From Eubacteriaceae bacterium (GTDB lineage: Bacteria > Bacillota > Clostridia > Eubacteriales > Eubacteriaceae): 60,279 bases of DNA. A model generated the notes under the pieces. The model was not told where the DNA came from, did not search any database, and was given only the letters and a program-made list of their open reading frames with translations. A program made the position numbers and the translations under genes. The stretch is taken from positions 1 through 60,279 of the forward strand of contig JASGLP010000011.1 of the NCBI GenBank assembly GCA_030156895.1, written 5' to 3'. Shown here in pieces: positions 53,956-60,279 of this stretch (positions are counted from its first letter, which is position 1; every line of letters starts with the position of its first letter).

Positions 53956-55293
53956 ATGAAATTAATTATTATCGGCGCTGTCGCAGGCGGTACCTCTGCC
54001 GCTGCTAAAGCCAGCAGAAATAATCCGGATGCTGAAATCATCATCTATGAAAAAGACCAGGATATCTCCTATTCGGGATGCGGACTTCCTTATTATATTG
54101 GCGGCCGTATCAAAACCCTGATGGATGTGGCTCCCCGCCGGCCTGATTTTTTTAAATCCAAATACAATGTGGATATTAAGATCTGCCACGAAGTTTTAGA
54201 TTTATGCTTAGCTGATAAATCAGTAGAGGTGAAAAATCTTGAAACCGGTGAAATTTTTATTGATCATTATGATAAACTGATTATTGCGACTGGCGCTAAA
54301 GCCTTTTCCCCGCCTATTAAAGGACTTGATCAAAAACATGTTTTTTCGCTGCGAAATGTCCAGGATGCCATCCGTATTAAAAACTTTATTGATCAGACCA
54401 AACCCAAGACTGCGGTTATTATCGGTTCCGGCTTTGTCGGCTTTGAAGTATTGGAAAATCTGACTGAGCTGGGAATTCCAACAACGATGGTCGAACGCGC
54501 CGGAAAACTGACTCCTAACCTTGACCCGGATATGTCTGAGTATCTTGAAAAAAAACTGGATCAAAGAGATCTCTGCGTTTTGAAAAATGCCAATGTCGTG
54601 GAAATACTAAGTGATGGTGTCCTGCTCGAAAGCGGTCAGAAGATTTCTGGCGATCTTGTTCTGGTAGCGACTGGTGTTAAGCCGGAAGTTGAACTGGCAA
54701 AAAAAGCGGGCATCTTATTAGGCTCAACTGGAGCTATTAAGGTCGATGAACGGATGATGACTATCGATACCAATGTTTATGCCTGTGGTGACTGCATCGA
54801 AACCTGGTCTGTTCTCAATAAAAAACCGCATTATCGTCCCTTAGGCTCAACAGCCAATAAAACCGGACGTATCTGCGGGGATAATATTACCGGCGGGAAT
54901 GTCTTCTACCCCGGCAACCTGGGTACCGGCATTTTCAAATTTATGGATTTGACCATCGCCAGCACCGGATTATCTGAAAGCGAAGCTAGAAATCAGGGTT
55001 ATGATATCATCGTCGTTCACGATCGAAAACCTGATCGTCCGGCCTCCAGCGGCGGCCAGGAAATGATGATTAAAACCATTGCCGACCGCAAAACTCAAAC
55101 TATTTTAGGCGTCCAGATTGTGGGACACCAGGGCGTTGATAAACGACTGGATGTCTTTGTCACACTGATAACCTATCGCGCCAAAGTGGATGAGATTTTC
55201 CACCTGGATCTAGCCTATTCACCACCTTACTCAACGGCCAAGGATCCGGTTCATTTTACCGGCATGATTCTTGACAATCAACTCAATCATTAG
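53956..55293 (+). CDS. CoA-disulfide reductase (FAD-dependent)
   Basis: 445 residues. N-terminal FAD motif IIGAVAGGTSAAAKASRN, the single redox-active Cys in DISYSGCGLPYYIGGR (about residue 43), NAD(P)H motif IGSGFVGFEVLENL, and YACGDCIETWSVLNKKPHYR. A C-terminal dimerisation domain follows. CoA-disulfide reductases reduce CoA persulfides or disulfides with NAD(P)H; some relatives are NADH oxidases, so exact substrate is open. AGAGGAGAAAT ribosome binding site. Confidence 0.88.
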   Translation: MKLIIIGAVAGGTSAAAKASRNNPDAEIIIYEKDQDISYSGCGLPYYIGGRIKTLMDVAPRRPDFFKSKYNVDIKICHEVLDLCLADKSVEVKNLETGEIFIDHYDKLIIATGAKAFSPPIKGLDQKHVFSLRNVQDAIRIKNFIDQTKPKTAVIIGSGFVGFEVLENLTELGIPTTMVERAGKLTPNLDPDMSEYLEKKLDQRDLCVLKNANVVEILSDGVLLESGQKISGDLVLVATGVKPEVELAKKAGILLGSTGAIKVDERMMTIDTNVYACGDCIETWSVLNKKPHYRPLGSTANKTGRICGDNITGGNVFYPGNLGTGIFKFMDLTIASTGLSESEARNQGYDIIVVHDRKPDRPASSGGQEMMIKTIADRKTQTILGVQIVGHQGVDKRLDVFVTLITYRAKVDEIFHLDLAYSPPYSTAKDPVHFTGMILDNQLNH

Positions 55294-56279
55294 TCTTCAT
55301 AGCCCTGGGGATGGCTTTTATGCCATTCCCAGGCTGTTTTTATGATTGTTTCAATATCTGAGTAAAGTGGCTGCCAACCAAGTTCAGTCTTTGCCTTGTT
55401 TGACTCAGCGATTAAAATTGCCGGATCGCCTGCACGGCGAGGGCCCTCTTCTACAGCAAATTCTAATTGTGTCAATTCTTGACTTTTCTCAATGATTTCC
55501 CTGACCGAAAAACCATGTCCCTGACCCAGGTTAAAAATGTTACTTTTCTTGCCGCTAAAGAGGCTTTCCATACCAAGAATATGCGCTGACGCTATATCTA
55601 ATACGTGGATATAATCTCTAATACAGCTGCCATCATCAGTTTCATAATCTGTTCCAAATATCGAAATTTTCTCCCGCTGTCCCAAGGCTGTTTTTAAAAC
55701 TAATGGGATTAGATGCGTTTCCGGAGTATGGTCTTCGCCAATTTCACTGGAACTACTGGCTCCTGCCGCATTAAAATAGCGAAAAACCATATATTTAAGA
55801 CCATAGGCTCCTTCAAACCAGGGAAGCATATTTTCGACCGCCAGCTTAGTCGCACCATAAGTGTTCGTGGGATTTTTCTTTGTCTCTTCAATAATCGGCA
55901 GGATTTCCGGTTCCCCATAAACAGCAGCCGTTGAAGAAAAAATAAACTTGAGCACATTGTTTTGAACCATGGCTTTTAAAAGATTAAGGGTTCCGGCAAC
56001 ATTGTTTTCATAATAAAGAATCGGTTTTTCCATTGATTCGGCAACCAGTGAATTCGCACAAAAATGCATGACACCATCAATTTGATGCTTGGAAAAAATT
56101 CGGTTTAAAGCCTCCAGATCCCCGATATCAGCCTTTTCAAAACTTGCTGCCGCAGGAATAGCTTTTAAATGCCCGGTCGAAAGATTATCCAGAACCACAA
56201 CCTCATAATGCTTTTCAATAAGTACCTTAACGACATGCGAACCAATATAACCAGCTCCACCACAAACCAGAATTTTCAT
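55290..56279 (-). CDS. galE: UDP-glucose 4-epimerase
   Basis: 329 residues: NAD motif VCGGAGYIGSHVVKVLIEKH, catalytic Ser/Tyr/Lys in FSSTAAVYGEPEILP and YGATKLAVENMLPW, and YFNAAGASSS. SDR-extended fold; interconverts UDP-glucose and UDP-galactose for cell-surface sugars. It ends convergently with the CoA-disulfide reductase (4-bp overlap). Confidence 0.95.
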   Translation of the reverse strand: MKILVCGGAGYIGSHVVKVLIEKHYEVVVLDNLSTGHLKAIPAAASFEKADIGDLEALNRIFSKHQIDGVMHFCANSLVAESMEKPILYYENNVAGTLNLLKAMVQNNVLKFIFSSTAAVYGEPEILPIIEETKKNPTNTYGATKLAVENMLPWFEGAYGLKYMVFRYFNAAGASSSSEIGEDHTPETHLIPLVLKTALGQREKISIFGTDYETDDGSCIRDYIHVLDIASAHILGMESLFSGKKSNIFNLGQGHGFSVREIIEKSQELTQLEFAVEEGPRRAGDPAILIAESNKAKTELGWQPLYSDIETIIKTAWEWHKSHPQGYED

Positions 56280-56604
56280 ATTAACTCCTTATTTTTAACA
56301 TTTAATCTTTCAATTTTGCTGAGACAAACAACAATTTGATCAGTGAATTTAACCCATTTTGAAAAATTCAACTTAATTTTTAATCATTTCAGCCTGAAAA
56401 CAAAGTCTAATATTAACCACTCCCTATTCAAAATTAGCTTTTAAATAAGTCCGTAAGTGATACATATACGCTATAAAATCATTTTATCATAGTTTTAAAA
56501 TAATCGTCGTATTTTTTACTTATTTTTAAATGTGATTCTATGAAGAGATCTTGCAATCTTGTAATATTTATGGTTAAATTAAAAAAAGGTAGAAGGGAGT
56601 AGGT
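56280..56604. other. AT-rich divergent gap between galE and a TetR gene
   Basis: About 325 bp, no gene. It must hold promoters for both; no clear operator was recognised. Confidence 0.4.
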
Positions 56605-57294
56605 ATGAATAACACAGATCTTAATTTAAAACAGAAAATTTACGAAACCGCTAAACGATTATTTTTTGAAGATGGCTATGAAGTTGGTTTGCGCTATATC
56701 GCTGAAGCTGCTAACGTTCCTCAGGATCTGATCATTGAGTATTTTAAAAGCAAAAGAAACCTTGCCATCGAAGTCTATAAAGAGGATCATCAGATACTTT
56801 CAACTTATCTAAAATATGTGATTGATCCGGACCAGGATATTTTTCTTTATATTATTTCATTTGAAAATCTGGCTATGCGTATCCATAAAAATAATCCTCA
56901 GAAACAACAATTTTTATTGGATACAAAAAATGATGATATCGATCTGGAGGCCAGTTTTGAAACCAGCTTGTCTGACCGATATGCGCAACTGGTAAAAGCC
57001 ATAAAACCTAATGGTATGAGTTTTGAAAAAAATTTCCGGATTTTTATGAACTTGATTTTTTCTGCCTATCACAGTTTTCTCTTAGAACTTGATGATGAAT
57101 TTGATGACTATCAATTACTCTGGTACAGCACCAAATTACGATCCTGTTTTTTAGACTTTAATTATTCTGATGATCAGATTACAGACATTGTTAACTATTC
57201 AAATCAAAAAATCGATGAACTCTTAGCTCTATATCCCTATCTAATGGATGTTAATCAATATCTGATTAATACTCCCGGCGAACCTGTTTCATAA
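56605..57294 (+). CDS. TetR/AcrR-family transcriptional regulator
   Basis: 229 residues. HTH: QKIYETAKRLFFEDGYEVGL then YIAEAANVPQDLIIEYFKSK, typical though the turn sequence is less conserved than usual. The C-terminal domain (residues 60-220) is unmatched. AGAAGGGAG precedes the start. Target unknown; galE is the divergent neighbour. Confidence 0.8.
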   Translation: MNNTDLNLKQKIYETAKRLFFEDGYEVGLRYIAEAANVPQDLIIEYFKSKRNLAIEVYKEDHQILSTYLKYVIDPDQDIFLYIISFENLAMRIHKNNPQKQQFLLDTKNDDIDLEASFETSLSDRYAQLVKAIKPNGMSFEKNFRIFMNLIFSAYHSFLLELDDEFDDYQLLWYSTKLRSCFLDFNYSDDQITDIVNYSNQKIDELLALYPYLMDVNQYLINTPGEPVS

Positions 57295-57301
57295 CATTTT
57301 A

Positions 57302-57320
57302 AAGATGGTTTTTACCATCT
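57302..57320. terminator. Terminator hairpin, left copy (target duplication of element D)
   Basis: AAGATGGTTTTTACCATCT, hairpin AGATGG/CCATCT. An identical copy lies at 57503-57521 on the far side of element D, there followed by the T-run. Confidence 0.7.
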
Positions 57321-57502
57321 CAATGCGTAGACAAACCTCGCACCGACCAATTGGATTTCGTAGTCCGCACGCGGATTCGTACAGTTGCTCAATTTGAAAT
57401 CGCTAATTATTGACGTTTTCCAGCAACTGTTCGCCCCGAGGCGGACTACTGAAAAGCCAATTGTCGGTGCTCAGGTAGATAAAATTAACTTTGCTTCAGT
57501 CT
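57321..57502 (+). mobile_element. Hairpin element copy D, MITE-like, inserted in a terminator
   Basis: 182 bp, the same layout as copy B: starts CAATGCGTAGACAAACC, ends AACTTTGCTTCAGTCT. GCACCGACCAATTGG at 57340 pairs with CCAATTGTCGGTGC ending 57470. The arm segment TAGTCCGC pairs with GCGGACTA where copy B has AGTCTGC against GCAGAC, a compensatory change. Flanked by a perfect 19-bp repeat of the TetR gene terminator. Confidence 0.78.
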
Positions 57503-57521
57503 AAGATGGTTTTTACCATCT
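57503..57521 (+). terminator. Terminator hairpin, right copy (target duplication of element D)
   Basis: AAGATGGTTTTTACCATCT followed by TTTTT, a complete plus-strand terminator for the TetR gene. Identical to 57302-57320. Confidence 0.75.
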
Positions 57522-57554
57522 TTTTTAATACAATGGAATGCTGTTTTTCACACA

Positions 57555-57637
57555 AAGAGCCCGATTTTCATTTTGAAAACCGAGTTCTTTGACAATTTAA
57601 AGCGGGTTTGATGTTAATTCATCAAACCCGCTTTTTT
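57555..57637. terminator. Two tandem hairpins, terminator of nifJ
   Basis: The nearer stem, AAAGCGGGTTTGATG / CATCAAACCCGCTTT (57599-57634), is strong and has T on both sides; the farther one (57555-57592, CCGATTTTC/GAAAACCGAG) is weaker. They lie between the convergent TetR gene and nifJ. Confidence 0.75.
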
Positions 57638-57659
57638 GGTACGTTATTTATTCATCATA

Positions 57660-60279
57660 TTACATTTCTGACATTTTTTTGTAACCCAGGTATCGCTCCC
57701 AGGCTTCTTCTTTAGCAGTTTCATATAACGCTTTTGAAACTTCAGGGAATGTCAGCTTAAGTGATGTATATCGAACTTCTGTATCCAGGAATTCGGTAAA
57801 CTTATCCATTTCCGGTTCCTTTGAATCCAAGGTGAAAGGATTTTTACCTTCAGCTTTTAAGGTTGGATTGAAACGGTACAGATGCCAGTAACCGGATTCA
57901 ACAGCCAGTTTTTCATGGGTCTGAGTACGGCTCATGCCGCCTTTGATACCGTGATTAATACATGGTGCATAAGCAATAATCAAGGATGGGCCATCATAGT
58001 TTTCAGCTTCCTGAAGTACTTTCATAAACTGATTTTTATCAGATCCCATCGCAACCTGAGCAACATAAACATAACCATAGGTTGCTGCCATCATACCCAG
58101 ATCTTTCTTCTTGATTCTTTCACCAGCTGAAGCAAACTGGGCAACTGCCGCTGTTGGTGTCGATTTTGAAGCCTGACCACCGGTATTAGAGTAGATTTCT
58201 GTATCCAGTACCAGGACATTGATGTTTTTACGAGAAGCTAAGACATGATCCAGTCCGCCATAACCGATATCGTAAGCCCAACCGTCACCGCCGAATACCC
58301 AAACAGATTTTTTGATCAGGTAAGAGGCATTATCGAGGACGAATTTAACTTTAGTCGCCAATTCGCCGTCGGCTTTATATGTGCCAAGGGCTTCGACCAG
58401 TTTCGGTGATGTGATTTTACTTAATTCGCCATCATTTTTACTGTCAATCCAAGCCTGTGCAGCTTCTTTAACCGCCGCCGGCGCATCAGCTTCAATGATT
58501 GCACCCAGATAGCTGGCCAGGGTTTCTCTGATTTTTTCAGTTGCTTCCAACATCCCAAAACCAAATTCAGCGTTATCTTCAAAGAGTGAATTCGCCCAGG
58601 CTGGTCCTTTACCTTCAGCATTTTTGCAGTATGGTGTTGATGGTGATGAAGCACCCCAGATTGAAGAACAGCCTGTTGCATTGGCAACCATCATACGATC
58701 GCCGTATAACTGCGTAATCGCTTTAACATAAGGCGTTTCTCCACAACCGGCACAAGCGCCTGAGAACTCAAGCAATGGCTGACAGAATTGGCTGCCTTTA
58801 ACCGTCTTTTTATCTAATAAATTGTCTTTGACTTTTACGGTCATCGCATAGTTCCATAAAGGAATCTGTTCTGACTGCGTTTCAATTGGTTCCATAACCA
58901 GGGCTTTGGTTTTGGCCGGGCAAGCATCCTGACAGTTACCGCAACCGGTACAGTCAAGGGCACTAACCTGAATACGATAATCAAGGCCTTCCAGCTGTTT
59001 GCCTTTTGCTTCTACTGTTTCAAAGCCTGCTGGAGCAGCGGCTTTTTCATCCTGATCAACCAGAATCGGTCGAATAACTGCGTGCGGACAAACAAATGAA
59101 CACTGATTACACTGAATACAGTTTTCTGGCAGCCATTTTGGCACATTTACAGCAATACCACGTTTTTCATAAGCAGAGGAACCTGCCATAAAGGTTCCGT
59201 CTTCAGCACCGCTAAAGGCTGATACAGGAATATTATCCCCTTCCAGGCGGTTAATTGGGCGCAGAATTTTTTCAACAAATTCTGGCACCACTTCTTTTTC
59301 TGAAACAGCATCAGCAGCAGTTTTCCAGCTGGCAGGGATATCGATTTTGACTAAAGCTGCAATTCCCTGATCAACTGCTTCATTGTTCATATCAACAATT
59401 TTCTGACCTTTTTTACCATAAGACTTCTGAATACCCGCTTTAGAATAAGCAATAGCATCTTCAATCGGAATAATGTCAGCCAGTTTAAAGAATGCCGACT
59501 GCATAATCATATTGGTTCGTCGTCCCAATCCAATATCTTCTGCAATTTTTGTAGCATTGATGATATAGAAGTTGATTTCATTATCGGCCATGTATTTCTT
59601 TAATGAAGCCGGCAATTTTTCATCCAGCTCTTCTGGTGTCCAAACTGTGTTTAACAGGAATGTTCCACCTTTTTTCAGTCCTTTAAGCAGATCATACTGA
59701 TAAACATAGGCTTGCGTAGAACAGGAAATAAAGTCCGAATTAACGATTAAATACGTCGATTTAATCGGTTTTTTACCAAATCGCAAGTGAGAAACGGTAA
59801 CCCCACCTGATTTTTTACTGTCATAAGAGAAGTATCCCTGAGCATACAGGTCAGTATGGTCTCCAATGATTTTAATCGCTGATTTATTGGCACCAACGGT
59901 TCCATCAGAACCCAATCCCCAGAATTTACAGCCCTTTGTACCAGAAGGAATAGTATAAATTTCTTCACCTAACTCAAGGTTAGTGTGAGTCACATCGTCA
60001 ACAATTCCGATGGTAAATTTGTCTTTAGGCGCATCCAGTTTCAGGTTATCATAAACCGCTTTAATCTGAGTTGGAGTGGTATCTTTAGAACTTAAACCAT
60101 AACGTCCGCCAACAATGAGCGGCTGTTTTTCTTTTCCGTAGAAAACAGTACAAATATCCTGATATAATGGTTCGCCCAGAGAACCAGGTTCTTTTGTTCG
60201 ATCCAATACAGCAATTTTCTTAACGGTTTCAGGTAACGCTTTTAAGAAGTATTCAGGAGCAAACGGTCTAAATAATCGT
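57660..60279 (-). CDS. nifJ: Pyruvate:ferredoxin oxidoreductase, N-terminus outside the window
   Basis: Oxidises pyruvate to acetyl-CoA and CO2 with ferredoxin, or the reverse in acetogenic growth. 873 of about 1170 residues are visible; the frame runs off at 60279 with FRPFAPEYFLKALPETVKKI. Domain order: NTPP-binding end, gamma domain, two 4Fe-4S motifs (CIQCNQCSFVCPH and CTGCGNCQDACPA), a third set of cysteines with CAGCGETPYVKAITQLYGDR, and the ThDP motif GDGWAYDIGYGGLDHVLASR with NINVLVLDTEIYSNTGGQ. The single-chain type, normal length as far as seen. Confidence 0.96.
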   Translation of the reverse strand, partial: RLFRPFAPEYFLKALPETVKKIAVLDRTKEPGSLGEPLYQDICTVFYGKEKQPLIVGGRYGLSSKDTTPTQIKAVYDNLKLDAPKDKFTIGIVDDVTHTNLELGEEIYTIPSGTKGCKFWGLGSDGTVGANKSAIKIIGDHTDLYAQGYFSYDSKKSGGVTVSHLRFGKKPIKSTYLIVNSDFISCSTQAYVYQYDLLKGLKKGGTFLLNTVWTPEELDEKLPASLKKYMADNEINFYIINATKIAEDIGLGRRTNMIMQSAFFKLADIIPIEDAIAYSKAGIQKSYGKKGQKIVDMNNEAVDQGIAALVKIDIPASWKTAADAVSEKEVVPEFVEKILRPINRLEGDNIPVSAFSGAEDGTFMAGSSAYEKRGIAVNVPKWLPENCIQCNQCSFVCPHAVIRPILVDQDEKAAAPAGFETVEAKGKQLEGLDYRIQVSALDCTGCGNCQDACPAKTKALVMEPIETQSEQIPLWNYAMTVKVKDNLLDKKTVKGSQFCQPLLEFSGACAGCGETPYVKAITQLYGDRMMVANATGCSSIWGASSPSTPYCKNAEGKGPAWANSLFEDNAEFGFGMLEATEKIRETLASYLGAIIEADAPAAVKEAAQAWIDSKNDGELSKITSPKLVEALGTYKADGELATKVKFVLDNASYLIKKSVWVFGGDGWAYDIGYGGLDHVLASRKNINVLVLDTEIYSNTGGQASKSTPTAAVAQFASAGERIKKKDLGMMAATYGYVYVAQVAMGSDKNQFMKVLQEAENYDGPSLIIAYAPCINHGIKGGMSRTQTHEKLAVESGYWHLYRFNPTLKAEGKNPFTLDSKEPEMDKFTEFLDTEVRYTSLKLTFPEVSKALYETAKEEAWERYLGYKKMSEM

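Overview
The window looks like chromosomal DNA of an anaerobic, acetogen-like Bacillota, most likely Acetobacterium or a close relative. That placement is inference from gene content: pyruvate:ferredoxin oxidoreductase, a sensory-type [FeFe] hydrogenase locus, a tungstate transporter, a full molybdopterin cofactor set, citramalate-route isoleucine synthesis, a T-box leader and strong GGAGG ribosome binding sites. No rRNA gene or CRISPR array was seen; there is one tRNA gene.

Layout. 1-4.4 kb: the N-terminus of an M16C peptidase, rarA, and an Eco57I/TaqI-type DNA methylase whose stop overlaps rarA. 4.4-16.2 kb is an accessory region rich in broken genes: fragments of phage/plasmid replication proteins, an Rpn-like protein, DUF4258, C_GCAxxG_C_C, IS66, Txe/YoeB, an HNH endonuclease, DUF6431, DegV and MntP. 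Among them lie intact genes: a YgiT-type protein, an MmeI-like type IIL restriction-modification enzyme, a ParE/Phd toxin-antitoxin pair under a perfect palindromic operator, an HdeD-like membrane protein, a radical SAM/SPASM enzyme, a divergent homologue that has lost the radical SAM cysteines, and a TetR regulator. The region ends beside tRNA-Leu(CAG). 16.4-25.5 kb: glyA, then two divergent molybdopterin units (moeA, moeA-PBP, moaA, moaC, MOSC on the minus strand; thiF-like and mogA on the plus strand), a PC4-like protein and a glutaredoxin. 25.6-35 kb: upp; a redox-signalling unit (2Fe-2S protein, sensory [FeFe] hydrogenase with a frameshift before its PAS domain, SpoIIE/PP2C phosphatase); tupABC behind a promoter and a structured leader; an HD-GYP protein; a ClC channel. 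35-45 kb: branched-chain amino acid genes ilvC, leuA, cimA, leuB, ilvD, ilvB, with a T-box before ilvC. 45-60 kb: tadA, an EAL-HDOD protein, a vitamin-type ECF S component beside coaBC, a split ThrE exporter, two universal stress proteins, a minimal SufBC-like pair, CoA-disulfide reductase, galE, a TetR regulator and nifJ (5' end off the window).

The most unusual structure is a family of about 183-bp hairpin elements, with four full-size or degraded copies and one internally deleted copy. In the two best copies the element sits between two copies of a 19-20 bp Rho-independent terminator hairpin, as expected if a small mobile element inserted into a terminator and duplicated it. The hairpin arms also covary between copies. 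Other leads are the radical SAM enzyme with its cluster-less homologue, the frameshifted sensory hydrogenase, the tupA leader, and a recurring 18-bp scar at gene truncation points.
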